Assembly (NCBI GenBank): GCA_017463255.1
Contig: JAFTPP010000011.1
Span: 124,001 to 188,000, forward strand
Source: Lachnospiraceae bacterium
Lineage (GTDB): Bacteria > Bacillota > Clostridia > Lachnospirales > Lachnospiraceae
Reading direction: 5' to 3'
DNA length: 64,000 nucleotides
In this document: positions 1 through 9,357 of the stretch, in pieces
How the letters are laid out: each line of letters opens with the position of its first letter
Numbering within the stretch: position 1 is the stretch's first letter
The notes under the pieces: generated by a model
Database searches by the model: none
What the model saw: the letters and a program-made list of their open reading frames with translations, nothing else
Told to the model about the DNA's origin: nothing
Position numbers and translations under genes: made by a program

Positions 1-2
1 TA

Positions 3-62
3 ATGCAGGCGGATGATCCGTCTATTATGTTACTGCCGTATGAAACGTGGTTATTAAAATAA
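3..62 (+). CDS. C-terminal tail of an upstream gene (partial)
   Basis: An open frame enters from the left edge and stops with TAA 18 bases before the next start codon. Only 19 residues are visible, ending in a PYETWLLK-like tail. That tail loosely recalls the last strand of GH13 family enzymes, but it is too short to name a product. Frame 1 has only an edge stop and is also open for 18 codons, so the frame choice rests on the tight spacing to the following gene. Confidence 0.3.
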   Translation: MQADDPSIMLLPYETWLLK

Positions 63-80
63 CAAAGAAGGATTGAATAG

Positions 81-878
81 ATGAAGTTTTCAATTATTGT
101 AGTATGCTTGAATCCGGGCGACAAACTGTTTGAAACCATAGAGACTATACAGAGCCAGACTTACAAGAATTATGAAGTTGTGGTTAAGGATGGCATGTCT
201 ACGGATGGCTCCGTGGATAAGCTTCCGGCAGAAGAACGGATACGTGTATTTAAGGAAAAAGACAAGAGTATTTATGACGCCATGAACCAGGCAGTAAAGT
301 ATGCTACGGGAGATTATTATTTTTTCTTAAACTGTGGAGATTTGTTTTATTCCGATACAGTGTTGGAAGAAGTGGCAGGTTTTATAGAAGAGAAAAAGAA
401 ACAAGGTGAAAAATGCGATATTGTGTATGGCAATACTTATGAGCAAAAGACGGGAACGGTGGTTACATCAACCCCTAAGATAAACGGGTTTTCCTGTTAT
501 CGCAATGTTCCCTGTCATCAGACTTGTTTTTATGCATCAGATATGTTTAAAGAACGCGCCTATCTTCCTGAATACAGAGTGAGAGGGGATTATGAGCACT
601 TTTTATATTGCTTTTACAAGTTGAAGGCTTCCATAAGCTCCATGCCCATTGTGATATCTTATTATGAGGGCGGAGGATTTTCGGAATCAAAAGCTAATAG
701 AAAACGCTCGAAGCGTGAGCATAAAGAGATTGTACGTATTTATATGACTTTTATGGAAAGATTCAGATATAAGACAATACTGCTTCTTACATTGGCACCA
801 CTTAGAAAGAAAATTGCTGAAAGTAAGAGCATGTCAGGGGTATATAATAAGCTAAAATCCTACTTATACCACAGGTGA
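81..878 (+). CDS. Glycosyltransferase family 2 (WcaE-like)
   Basis: A 265-residue cytoplasmic GT-A enzyme likely to add one sugar to a lipid-linked glycan. The N-terminus has the GT2 beta-strand opening (FSIIVVCLN). It is followed by the nucleotide-binding KDGMSTDGS segment (residues 36-44) and an NCGD metal-binding motif (84-87) in place of a classical DxD. The KDG(M)STDGS form is typical of the WcaE/PGL-type subgroup. There is no membrane segment, and the C-terminus is basic, as in peripheral membrane transferases. The start is an ATG with GAAGGA upstream. It heads a co-directional run of transferases with gaps of about 10-30 bp, so it is probably part of one operon. Donor and acceptor cannot be read from the sequence. 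Confidence 0.85.
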   Translation: MKFSIIVVCLNPGDKLFETIETIQSQTYKNYEVVVKDGMSTDGSVDKLPAEERIRVFKEKDKSIYDAMNQAVKYATGDYYFFLNCGDLFYSDTVLEEVAGFIEEKKKQGEKCDIVYGNTYEQKTGTVVTSTPKINGFSCYRNVPCHQTCFYASDMFKERAYLPEYRVRGDYEHFLYCFYKLKASISSMPIVISYYEGGGFSESKANRKRSKREHKEIVRIYMTFMERFRYKTILLLTLAPLRKKIAESKSMSGVYNKLKSYLYHR

Positions 879-897
879 TATCGGGAAGGAGCCGGAC

Positions 898-2193
898 ATG
901 AAATTATTATGGGTTTGCAATATGATACTACCACAATTTGCACAACAATTTGGAGTTCAAGGCTCTAACAAAGAGGGATGGCTTAGCGGACTTGCAAATA
1001 AGATTATTGATGGGGAACGTAAAGAAATTGAATTTCATATTGCTTTTCCACATGACACGGATGCTACAAAAATAATCAAATCAGAAGATGATAAGTTGGC
1101 AATTGTGGCACATGGATTCCGTGAGAATTCTTCCATGCCTCACATATATTCCGAGACGGCATATGAGGATTTAAAACTGATTTTTCAAGAAATAATGCCC
1201 GATGTGGTCCATGTTTTTGGCACAGAATATCCCCACACATTAATGTGTGCTAAAATCGCCGGTGAATTAGGAATAGAGAAACGTCTGCTCATTGGAATAC
1301 AAGGTGTAATGAAAGAATATGCACCGGTGTATATGGCAGGCTTGCCGCAAAAGGTAATTAAGAAAAGAACATTTCGGGATTGGTTAAAAAAAGATTCGCT
1401 TACAGAACAACAGGAAAAATATTATCAGCGTGCGGAATATGAAGTGCAGGCGATTAAATTGGCAAAAAATATAACCGGAAGAACTTTCTTTGATAAAAAC
1501 GCAATGTTGGAAATTAATTCAGGATTAAACTATTATGAAATGAATGAAACTCTGAGAAAGGATTTTTATTCAGGAAGCTGGGATGTGAATCAGTGTACCT
1601 TACATTCTATATTTGTCAGCCAGGGTAATTATCCCATTAAGGGAATTCATATTGCCCTTGAGGCGTTACCCATTATTAGGGAAGAATATCCGGACGTAAC
1701 GCTTCGGGTTGCAGGAGATAATATCATCAAATATTCCGGTATTAAGAATAAAATAAAAATCAGTAATTACGGAAAATATTTGCGTAAACTGATTTCTAAA
1801 AACAAGCTTTGGAACGCGGTTCAATTTATCGGAAATAAAAATGCATGTGAAATGAAAGAAGAGTATTTAAAAACACATGTTTCTTTATGCTGTTCTGTCA
1901 TTGAAAATTCCCCGAACTCATTGGGAGAAGCCATGATATTAGGTACACCTGTTGTGACAGCGGATGTAGGCGGTATCAGTGATATGGCAGTACGTGAAGA
2001 AGAGTGCTTGTTTTATAATTGGTCCGAACCGGCGGAATTGGCATCGCAGATTATCAGGACGTTTAGGGAGACTGAGGAAACGCTCAAAAGGACGATAAAG
2101 GCCAGAGAGCATGCCATAATTACCCATTCCGGTGAGAAGAACTGTGAAAGATTGTTTGAAATATATGACGCACTTATGGCAGAAAATGCATAG
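898..2193 (+). CDS. Glycosyltransferase family 4
   Basis: A 431-residue GT-B glycosyltransferase. The N-terminal half holds the acceptor-side Rossmann fold. The C-terminal half carries the GT4 donor-binding signature ENSPNSLGEAM (about residues 336-346), followed by the GTPVVTADVGG strand that typically ends the nucleotide-sugar site. GT4 enzymes usually use UDP- or GDP-sugars and retain the anomeric configuration. AAGGAG lies just before the ATG. It sits 19 bp after the GT2 gene and 9 bp before another GT4 gene, consistent with stepwise repeat-unit assembly on the inner membrane face. The sugar specificity is unknown. Confidence 0.88.
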   Translation: MKLLWVCNMILPQFAQQFGVQGSNKEGWLSGLANKIIDGERKEIEFHIAFPHDTDATKIIKSEDDKLAIVAHGFRENSSMPHIYSETAYEDLKLIFQEIMPDVVHVFGTEYPHTLMCAKIAGELGIEKRLLIGIQGVMKEYAPVYMAGLPQKVIKKRTFRDWLKKDSLTEQQEKYYQRAEYEVQAIKLAKNITGRTFFDKNAMLEINSGLNYYEMNETLRKDFYSGSWDVNQCTLHSIFVSQGNYPIKGIHIALEALPIIREEYPDVTLRVAGDNIIKYSGIKNKIKISNYGKYLRKLISKNKLWNAVQFIGNKNACEMKEEYLKTHVSLCCSVIENSPNSLGEAMILGTPVVTADVGGISDMAVREEECLFYNWSEPAELASQIIRTFRETEETLKRTIKAREHAIITHSGEKNCERLFEIYDALMAENA

Positions 2194-2202
2194 GAGACCG
2201 CT

Positions 2203-3381
2203 ATGAAAATTGTTTTTATTTCAAATTATATAAACCACCATCAAATTCCTTTTTCGGATCATATGTACTCCCGGTTAGGAAGTGACTATTGTTTTGTGCA
2301 GACAGAGCCTATGGAAGAAGAAAGAGTACAAATGGGCTGGGGAGTGGATGTGTCAACTATTCCGTATGTACTGGAGCTTTCAGATAACCAAGCGAAAGTC
2401 CGTCAGTTGATTGATGAAGCGGACGTAGTAGTATTTGGCGGAAACGAGCATTTTGAGCTGATTCATCAGAGAATGGATGAGAATAAGCTTACTTTTATAT
2501 ATAGCGAACGCATTTATAAAGAGGGGCAATGGAAGTTTATTTCCCCCAGGGGATTAGTGCGTAAATACAAGGATTATATAAAATATCGTGATAAGAATGT
2601 ATTTCTGCTTTGTTCGGGAGCTTATGTAGCATCTGATTTTAGATTAATTCATGCCTTTAAAAATAAAATGTTAAAATGGGGATACTTTCCTCCGTTTATT
2701 TCCCAGGATATTGATAGAATTATCGAGAAAAGAGAAAAGCAAATTGAGAAGGACGGAGTGGTACAACTGCTTTGGGTAGGAAGGATGTTAGAATGGAAAC
2801 ATCCGAAGTGTGCGGTAGATGTGATGTCCAAACTGATAGAAGACGGATACAAGGTACATTTGACCATGCTTGGTTCCGGTCCTTTGCATGAAGAAATGAA
2901 ACAATATGCAGAAAAGAATAAATTAAAACAAGATATAACTTTTATAGACGGATGCAAACCTATGGAAGTTAGGGAATACATGAATAATGCATCCATTTAT
3001 TTGTTTACCAGTGATTATTATGAAGGTTGGGGTGCGGTACTCAATGAGGCAATGAACTCCGGATGTGCGGTGGTAGGCAGCTATGCAGCCGGTGCAACCC
3101 GATTCTTGATTCGTGACGGATACAATGGAATAACATTTAATTACAAGCGTTATTTTGAAGCGTATCAAGCGGTACGGTATTTATTGGATAATAAAGATGT
3201 GCGAATGTATCTTGGAAGAAAGGCTTATGATACCATTGCCTATTCATGGAACGCACATATTGCTGCAGAAAGATTACTTACTTTTTGCGAGCGGTTTCAT
3301 GAGACGAAAAGAATTGCTTATGAACCGGAAGGAATTATGAGTCCTGCAAAAGCAGTACGCCTTGGAAAACCAGTGAGTTAG
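2203..3381 (+). CDS. Glycosyltransferase family 4
   Basis: A 392-residue GT-B transferase. The first half is relatively diverged. The second half has the WVGRMLEWK strand and the GT4 E-x7-E motif EGWGAVLNE (about residues 273-281), followed by MNSGCAVVGS. It begins with MKIVFISNYINHHQ, a common opening in polysaccharide-locus GT4 proteins of Firmicutes. The ribosome site AGGAG lies just upstream. No membrane segments are evident. It lies between GT4 and GT2 genes in the same direction. Donor and linkage are unknown. Confidence 0.88.
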   Translation: MKIVFISNYINHHQIPFSDHMYSRLGSDYCFVQTEPMEEERVQMGWGVDVSTIPYVLELSDNQAKVRQLIDEADVVVFGGNEHFELIHQRMDENKLTFIYSERIYKEGQWKFISPRGLVRKYKDYIKYRDKNVFLLCSGAYVASDFRLIHAFKNKMLKWGYFPPFISQDIDRIIEKREKQIEKDGVVQLLWVGRMLEWKHPKCAVDVMSKLIEDGYKVHLTMLGSGPLHEEMKQYAEKNKLKQDITFIDGCKPMEVREYMNNASIYLFTSDYYEGWGAVLNEAMNSGCAVVGSYAAGATRFLIRDGYNGITFNYKRYFEAYQAVRYLLDNKDVRMYLGRKAYDTIAYSWNAHIAAERLLTFCERFHETKRIAYEPEGIMSPAKAVRLGKPVS

Positions 3382-3399
3382 TAAGCGTTGGAGGTTGTT

Positions 3400-4395
3400 A
3401 TGTCAGAACTGTTGAGTGTGATTGTTCCTGTATATAATACAAAAGCGTATTTGGGTAAATGTGTACAGTCAATATGTAATCAAACCTATGAGAATTTAGA
3501 AATAATATTAGTGGATGATGGGTCTACGGATGGATCAGGGATTGCATGTGATACCCTTGCTGCAACAGACAACAGAATCAAGGTTATTCACAAAGAAAAC
3601 GGAGGACCATCTTCAGCCCGTAATGTGGGTATCCGTGCGGCACGCGGCAAGTATATTGGGTTTGTGGACAGTGATGATTATATAGAGCCCATGATGTACG
3701 AAAGGCTTTATGAGGTTATTCATACTTATGGTGTACAGATGGCTCAGGCGGGACGTGACGAGATTAATGAACAAGGAGAAAAATTACCTGATATATGCGC
3801 ATGCGTTCAGGCAAATTCTGCAGTTTCTTCCAAAGACTTTGTTAAAGAGCTTTTGATGCACCGGGGGGACTGTTCTTTTTGTACAAAATTATTGGATGCG
3901 TCCCTGTTAGCAGGGGAGGAGTTCCCGGAAGGAATCTTAAATGAAGATTTCTACCTTCTCTTGAAATTGTTGACAAAGACTGAGGGAATAGTACTCATCC
4001 CTTATGTGGGTTATCATGTGTTTTACCGGATTGGAAGTAATACCAGAACACAAGATAAAAACACGTTCTCCAGAGTCTTTAGTGATAATGTGGATAATGC
4101 GGATTATGCTGCGAAAGTGGTTGAACAATATTTCCCAGAATTGAAAGAAGAAGTAATCCGTTTCGGGTTTGTGCAACGGATAGATTATCTTTTGCATGTA
4201 CCGATTGGGAAAATGAACAGAGAGAATATGCAGTATCGGGCGATTATTCGGTATTTGAGAAAGAATAAATCTAAAATGTTAGGTAATAAATTACTCAGCA
4301 TTAAAAACAAGTGTTATTTATTACTTTTTACCTTGATGCCGGTTTGGACGAGAAAAATCCATGCCACGAAAATGAGGATATCCGGCAATAAATAG
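3400..4395 (+). CDS. Glycosyltransferase family 2
   Basis: A 331-residue GT-A transferase. It starts SELLSVIVPVYNTKAYL, carries the DDGSTDGS motif near residue 40 and the DSDDY metal-binding motif near residue 90, and has the SSARNVGI loop between them. The C-terminal third is helical and basic, as in many capsule GT2 enzymes. An upstream in-frame TTG at 3388 would extend it by four codons. The ATG at 3400 has GGAGG five bases ahead and is preferred. It follows GT4 genes and precedes the sialyltransferase-like gene, so it probably acts on the same lipid-linked chain. Confidence 0.88.
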   Translation: MSELLSVIVPVYNTKAYLGKCVQSICNQTYENLEIILVDDGSTDGSGIACDTLAATDNRIKVIHKENGGPSSARNVGIRAARGKYIGFVDSDDYIEPMMYERLYEVIHTYGVQMAQAGRDEINEQGEKLPDICACVQANSAVSSKDFVKELLMHRGDCSFCTKLLDASLLAGEEFPEGILNEDFYLLLKLLTKTEGIVLIPYVGYHVFYRIGSNTRTQDKNTFSRVFSDNVDNADYAAKVVEQYFPELKEEVIRFGFVQRIDYLLHVPIGKMNRENMQYRAIIRYLRKNKSKMLGNKLLSIKNKCYLLLFTLMPVWTRKIHATKMRISGNK

Positions 4396-4422
4396 ATAGT
4401 AATGAGAAGAGGAGGCGGACAG

Positions 4423-5502
4423 ATGAGCAGAGCTTATGTGTGCCATACATTTTATCATGTATATGTATCGTATTTGAAAGAATGTGCCTTGAGAGCAAGC
4501 GATAAATATGACGGGACTAAAGCGGACGTGCTGCTTAGTACCTTATGTACTGAATACGGGGATTTGCAGGAACGGATGATGAAAACCGGATTTTGGAATC
4601 AAGTGTACATGTTTCATGAAAAGTATGACAGAGAATTTCCGGAGCTTAAAAAGTATAAGAAGGACCGCGGAAATATTGTTATTAATATGCTCTACCGCAT
4701 AAGGTTTACTAAAAAACTTGCCAAGTGTATAGCGCCCTATGTGCCTGTGGATATGAAACAGTATGATGAAATATATGTTTTTTGTGATTCTGATCCTATC
4801 GGTTATTATCTTAATGCCAATAAGATATATTACCATGCGATGGAAGACGGATTAAATTGCATGAGAAGGTTTGACGGTGCCAGATATGATAATAGAGGGG
4901 CTTTCAAATTAAAGGAATGGATGGCAAAACACAATCTGATTTTTATACAAAACGGACATAGCAAGTATTGTATTGATTATGAAGTGAATGATAAGTCTTT
5001 GATTAAGTATGACAGGGATTTTTATATTGAAGTACCAAGAAAGTCCTTGGTTGACAGACTGACGAAAGAGGATAAAGAGGTTATTTTGCGAACCTTTATT
5101 CCTAATTTGGATGCTCTTAACGAACTGGTGGAGCAGGCAAATAAGCCGGACGGCACTCCGCTTGCATTAATTCTGACGGAGCCTTTGTGCGCTCACGATA
5201 TAAGAAAAAAACTATACGATGATATGATAGAGCAGTATTGTCAAGGGTATAAAGTGGTTATTAAGCCTCACCCGAGAGATACCTTTGATTATGTGAACCG
5301 GTTTCCGGACGAAATAGTTCTGGATGGAAAATTCCCTATGGAATTGATGAATTTTATCGAAGGACTGTGGTTTGAAAAGACTTTTTCCGTTCTGACGGAA
5401 GTTACCGGGATTGAGTTTTCGAAAGAGACGAAACGTTTGGGTGTAAGCTACCTTGATTTATATGAGGATCCGATGCAACACCGGTATAACGACTTTATAT
5501 AA
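4423..5502 (+). CDS. Sialyltransferase-like (GT52/GT38-type) transferase, possible nonulosonate transferase
   Basis: A 359-residue protein with the two short motifs that mark bacterial sialyltransferases of the GT38/GT52/GT80 type. These are a D/E-D/E-G motif (E141-D142-G143, in HAMEDGLN) and an HP motif (H283-P284, in VIKPHPRD). A SVLTEVTG stretch follows near the expected C-terminal Ser/Thr region. These enzymes transfer CMP-activated nonulosonic acids. The only such donor pathway visible here is the pse set at 45-50 kb, so this is a candidate pseudaminyl-type transferase (inference). An in-frame ATG at 4402 exists. I chose 4423 because GGAGG lies seven bases before it. KPHP-type motifs also occur in polyol-phosphate polymerases, so other donors remain possible. 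Confidence 0.65.
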   Translation: MSRAYVCHTFYHVYVSYLKECALRASDKYDGTKADVLLSTLCTEYGDLQERMMKTGFWNQVYMFHEKYDREFPELKKYKKDRGNIVINMLYRIRFTKKLAKCIAPYVPVDMKQYDEIYVFCDSDPIGYYLNANKIYYHAMEDGLNCMRRFDGARYDNRGAFKLKEWMAKHNLIFIQNGHSKYCIDYEVNDKSLIKYDRDFYIEVPRKSLVDRLTKEDKEVILRTFIPNLDALNELVEQANKPDGTPLALILTEPLCAHDIRKKLYDDMIEQYCQGYKVVIKPHPRDTFDYVNRFPDEIVLDGKFPMELMNFIEGLWFEKTFSVLTEVTGIEFSKETKRLGVSYLDLYEDPMQHRYNDFI

Positions 5503-5514
5503 GGATGATGAGAT

Positions 5515-7248
5515 ATGAGTGTGTTAAAAAAAGTAATGGTTTTACTGGATAAAAAACAGAAAAGAACAATGATTGGTCTGATATTTATCATGTTAATCGG
5601 AGCAATTTTGGAAGCTGCCAGTATTACGGTTATTTTCCCTGCTATTCAGGCGATTATTGAACCGGAAGCAGTAGAAAGCGGGATTACCGGAAGTATATAC
5701 AGATTTCTGGGAATGAAGAGCGTGGACCAGTTTATTGTTGTGGTACTGATAGGAATGATTGTGGCGTTTATTCTAAAGAATGTTTTTCTGTTCTTTCAGA
5801 TGAAGGCTTTATTCCGCTTTATTTACAGCAATCAGTTTAGAACCAGTGAACGTATGATGAAAAACTTTTTAAGTAAGGATTATGAATTCTATCTTAACGC
5901 AGATACTGCAGTAATCCAAAGAAGTATCACTTCGGATGTAAATAATATGTATGCATATATTCTGGCGTTGTTACAGATTGCTTCTGAAGCCATTGTTTTT
6001 GTAACCCTGACTACAGTACTTTTGATTTCAGATTTTGTTATGACCCTGGTTATTGCGGTGGTAATGGTTTTGACTCTTTATCTGATTAAGATAGTGATTA
6101 AACCTATTATGAAAAAATCGGGCAAAGAGAATCAGGATTTTTATAGTGGCTTATTTAAATGGATTAGCCAGACGGTAATCGGTATCAAAGAAGTTAAAAT
6201 TGGTGGCAAAGAGAATTATTTTATAGATGAGTATTTGAAATGTGGTTACGGATATGTAAATGCAGTCCAAAAATACAGTCTTTATAACAATACGCCCCGT
6301 TTGCTGATTGAAACAATCTGTATTATCTGCATGGTGGGATACTTGGCTGCAGTTGTGATTGCGGGCGGTGATGTGGCTACACTTACCCCAATTATTTCTG
6401 TTTTTGCACTTGCAGCGATGAGATTAATGCCTTGTGCTAACAGAATTAATAATCAGCTTACTAATTTAGCGTATTTTGAACCATTTGTGCTGGGAATCAG
6501 TGATAATTTACAGGATGAAATTAATAATCCTGATTATGTCAAAGAATTTTCGTCTAAGGAAGTGAAAAAACTTCCGGTTGAAAAAGAGATTGTTCTTAAG
6601 GATATTACCTATGCTTATCCTAATACGGAAGTGCTAATTTTTAATAAGGCCAATATGACAATTCCCGTGGGTTCTGCAGTTGGTATTGTAGGAAGCTCGG
6701 GTGCAGGAAAAACCACCATAGTGGACATTCTTTTAGGACTTTTAAATTTGCGTGACGGTAAGATTCTTGCAGATGGCGTGGATGTGCAGACACAGTATTA
6801 TGGTTGGCTTAAAAATATCGGGTATATTCCTCAGATGATTTTTATGTTGGACGATACTATACGTAAAAATGTGGCTTTCGGTATTCCGGAAGAAGAGATT
6901 GATGATGAAAGAGTAATGCAGGCTTTAAAAGAAGCCCAGCTTGATGAGTTTGTCAAAGGATTACCGGACGGACTTGATACAACTATCGGAGAACGGGGAA
7001 TCCGTTTATCGGGAGGACAACGTCAGAGAATCGGTATTGCCAGAGCACTGTATGAGGACCCTGAGATACTGATTTTGGATGAAGCAACATCGGCATTGGA
7101 TAATGACACAGAGGCTGCCATTATGGAGTCGATTAACCATTTTCAAGGTAAAAAAACACTTGTTATTATTGCACACCGTTTGCAGACTATTGAAAAATGC
7201 GACATGGTGTTTAGAGTGGAAAATGCACAGATTTTGCGTGAGAGATAG
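5515..7248 (+). CDS. ABC transporter, PglK-like lipid-linked glycan flippase
   Basis: A 577-residue half-transporter with the membrane domain first (about residues 1-320, six predicted helices) and the ATPase domain second. The Walker A sequence GSSGAGKTT is near residue 393, the ABC signature LSGGQRQR near 498, Walker B ILILDEATSALD near 520, and the switch histidine in IIAHRL near 550. The fused layout and length match PglK/WlaB flippases, which move undecaprenyl-diphosphate oligosaccharides across the membrane as homodimers. No Wzx-type flippase is visible in the window, so this and its paralogue at 35072 are the likely exporters. It follows the sialyltransferase-like gene by 12 bp. Confidence 0.85.
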   Translation: MSVLKKVMVLLDKKQKRTMIGLIFIMLIGAILEAASITVIFPAIQAIIEPEAVESGITGSIYRFLGMKSVDQFIVVVLIGMIVAFILKNVFLFFQMKALFRFIYSNQFRTSERMMKNFLSKDYEFYLNADTAVIQRSITSDVNNMYAYILALLQIASEAIVFVTLTTVLLISDFVMTLVIAVVMVLTLYLIKIVIKPIMKKSGKENQDFYSGLFKWISQTVIGIKEVKIGGKENYFIDEYLKCGYGYVNAVQKYSLYNNTPRLLIETICIICMVGYLAAVVIAGGDVATLTPIISVFALAAMRLMPCANRINNQLTNLAYFEPFVLGISDNLQDEINNPDYVKEFSSKEVKKLPVEKEIVLKDITYAYPNTEVLIFNKANMTIPVGSAVGIVGSSGAGKTTIVDILLGLLNLRDGKILADGVDVQTQYYGWLKNIGYIPQMIFMLDDTIRKNVAFGIPEEEIDDERVMQALKEAQLDEFVKGLPDGLDTTIGERGIRLSGGQRQRIGIARALYEDPEILILDEATSALDNDTEAAIMESINHFQGKKTLVIIAHRLQTIEKCDMVFRVENAQILRER

Positions 7249-7274
7249 ATTTACCCATTCGTGAAAGGAATTGT

Positions 7275-8288
7275 ATGAGATTAAGTATAATAGTACCCAT
7301 TTATAACATGGCGGCAGATGAAAAATTAACATTTTGTGTCAATTCTTTATTGAATCAGGAATTGGATGATTATGAAATTATTCTCGTGGATGATTGTTCA
7401 ACGGATAATTCCTATGAAATTGCCAAGGACTATGCCGCACGTTTCCCGGAACGCGTCAGCGTGTATCAGACTCCTTATAACAATAAGCAGGGAGCTGCCA
7501 GAAACATTGGATTAAAACACGCCAAGGGGGATTGGGTTGGGTTTATTGACAGTGATGACTGGGCACATCCGAAAATGTATGCAGATATGTTAAAAAAAGC
7601 AGATGAAACGGGAGCTGACCTGGTAAGCTGCGGATGTAATCTTGTATCAGAGCATACTTTTGAAGTGGGACAGGTAATCGAAAACACAAGACAGGACCAG
7701 ACGGGAGTGCTTGATGATGAGAAGTATCGTTCATTGATTATGCATTCGGGAAGTGTTGTAATTAAGATATATAAGACAGAAGTCTTGAAAGATAACAATC
7801 TTACTTTCCCGGAAGGCATGTTTTATGAGGACAATGCTGTAGCTTCTTTTTGGATTATGCATTTTAAACACTTTGAAAAAGTGGATGAGCCTTATTATTA
7901 CTATTATCAGCATGAAAGTTCAACAGTTCACCATATTTCGGAAGCAAAATGCCGGGACAGATTAAAAGCCGGTGAGTTGATGTATGACTTTTTTAAAGAG
8001 GCGGATTTGTTAAATCGTTTTAAACCGGAATTAGAATTCCGGTTTACGGAATTATATTATACAAACACTCTATTTACTTATGTGCGGATGAACCGTGCCA
8101 AGCTTTCTTTTTTACGTGAAATGAAAAGAGGTATGAAAAAAAGGTTTCCTTCTTTTGAAGAAAACCCTTATTATCAAAAAACATTTGATGCAGAACAGAA
8201 GAAGCTAATGCATATGCATATGAAATCAAGCATTCTCTTCCTGCTCTACTACAGGAGTCTCACTCTCTTTAGAAGACTCTTTCGATAA
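7275..8288 (+). CDS. Glycosyltransferase family 2
   Basis: A 337-residue GT-A transferase. It begins MRLSIIVPIYNM, has DDCSTDNS near residue 40, the AARNIGL loop, and DSDDW as the metal site near residue 90. The tail is basic and aromatic, consistent with peripheral membrane binding. GAAAGG lies before the ATG. It is the last gene of the first rightward run. Its 3' end overlaps the 3' end of the convergent membrane-protein gene by 63 bp, and I see no clear intrinsic terminator between them. Its substrate is unknown. Confidence 0.87.
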   Translation: MRLSIIVPIYNMAADEKLTFCVNSLLNQELDDYEIILVDDCSTDNSYEIAKDYAARFPERVSVYQTPYNNKQGAARNIGLKHAKGDWVGFIDSDDWAHPKMYADMLKKADETGADLVSCGCNLVSEHTFEVGQVIENTRQDQTGVLDDEKYRSLIMHSGSVVIKIYKTEVLKDNNLTFPEGMFYEDNAVASFWIMHFKHFEKVDEPYYYYYQHESSTVHHISEAKCRDRLKAGELMYDFFKEADLLNRFKPELEFRFTELYYTNTLFTYVRMNRAKLSFLREMKRGMKKRFPSFEENPYYQKTFDAEQKKLMHMHMKSSILFLLYYRSLTLFRRLFR

Positions 8289-9173
8289 ACGTCTTAAGGC
8301 AGGAACCATAATTACAAGGTTAATGCAGACGAAACCAACGGCCAGAGCTAATACCGCAGTCACAATAAATATGTTGCTTACGGGGGCGATGATACTGGAA
8401 ATCAGGCTCGCACCCATTTGAATGCGGACAGCAACCTGAGTCAGTATTTTTTCTAATACAAAATAAAGAATCAGGAATAAGAAGCCGGTTATAAATGAGT
8501 TAATTCCTACGGTCAGAAGAGGAATGATTCTTCTTCTTGCAAGCAACATGATGAAAAATGTGGAAACAATAAACAGAGTAATAAATAAAAACAAAGTAGA
8601 ACGTTCCAAAAAGGACTGAAGCGTGGTAAGCTTAAAGCCTATTTTTTCACAGATGCTTTCTAAGGAAATATCAAGGAACATGTCCATGTTTCTGAAATAA
8701 TTACGGATTTCCTCCAATTCGGCATCACCATAAGCACGTGAGCCGGTTTCGATTACTTCACGGTTTTCTTCAATGAAGTCCATGAATTCATCACTGGTCA
8801 TAATACCGGTGCCTGAATTGTGCAGGATGTCTGAGGTATAATCCTTTAACTTTTGACGCATAAAATCGGCAAAGTTTGAGTAGTCCAGACAGTAGGAAAC
8901 ACCTTCCTGTGTAATGTGAAAATCATCCAGATAATCAGGATAATTATTTGCAAAATATAGATATACCCATTCATCGATGGTATTCTTTTCGCTGTCAACT
9001 TCGATGGTTGACACTATTTTATCCATGGTCTCTTCGCTAAGAGTTTTTCGGGCAACCATAATTGAGGCACTGGCAACGAGTGAAACCAGTGAAACCACCG
9101 CAAGCAGTACAATTATTACTCTGCGGATGATATCGATAGCCGGGCCCAGTTTTTCCTTTGGTATATTAAGCAT
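8226..9173 (-). CDS. Membrane protein of unknown function
   Basis: I do not recognise this protein. It has one N-terminal hydrophobic segment (about residues 18-38 from the chosen start). A roughly 130-residue acidic, helical, probably extracytoplasmic domain follows. A C-terminal block has about three hydrophobic segments with an arginine cluster (LLARRRIIPLL) between them, and the tail is acidic. The layout suggests a small sensor or polytopic protein, but no catalytic motif is visible. The start used is an ATG 13 bases after GGAGG. An in-frame GTG at 9221 would add 16 residues but has no good ribosome site. It runs against all its neighbours, so it is probably not part of the glycan operons. 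Confidence 0.7.
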   Translation of the reverse strand: MLNIPKEKLGPAIDIIRRVIIVLLAVVSLVSLVASASIMVARKTLSEETMDKIVSTIEVDSEKNTIDEWVYLYFANNYPDYLDDFHITQEGVSYCLDYSNFADFMRQKLKDYTSDILHNSGTGIMTSDEFMDFIEENREVIETGSRAYGDAELEEIRNYFRNMDMFLDISLESICEKIGFKLTTLQSFLERSTLFLFITLFIVSTFFIMLLARRRIIPLLTVGINSFITGFLFLILYFVLEKILTQVAVRIQMGASLISSIIAPVSNIFIVTAVLALAVGFVCINLVIMVPALRRLSKESSKESETPVVEQEENA

Positions 9174-9286
9174 AATCTTGCTGTATCCTCCGTAAAAAGC
9201 CTTGTAGGTTGCATGATACACCTTTTTGGGGATTTAGGCAAGTGTTCTTTACTTATTTAAGTTTTTATTAAGCCAGTGGTCATAGA

Positions 9287-9315
9287 TTGCATAAAAAGTA
9301 AAAATGTGCTAACAT
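9287..9315 (+). promoter_or_regulatory. Candidate sigma-A promoter for pseB
   Basis: TTGCAT and TAACAT hexamers are separated by 17 bp, with TG one base before the -10 (an extended -10). It lies in the divergent gap between the membrane-protein gene and pseB. GGAGG stands at 9347-9351, six bases before the pseB ATG. The predicted leader is about 35 nt. Confidence 0.5.
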
Positions 9316-9357
9316 AAATTAGTTAAGTAGAATGATATTAAATATTGGAGGAACAAT

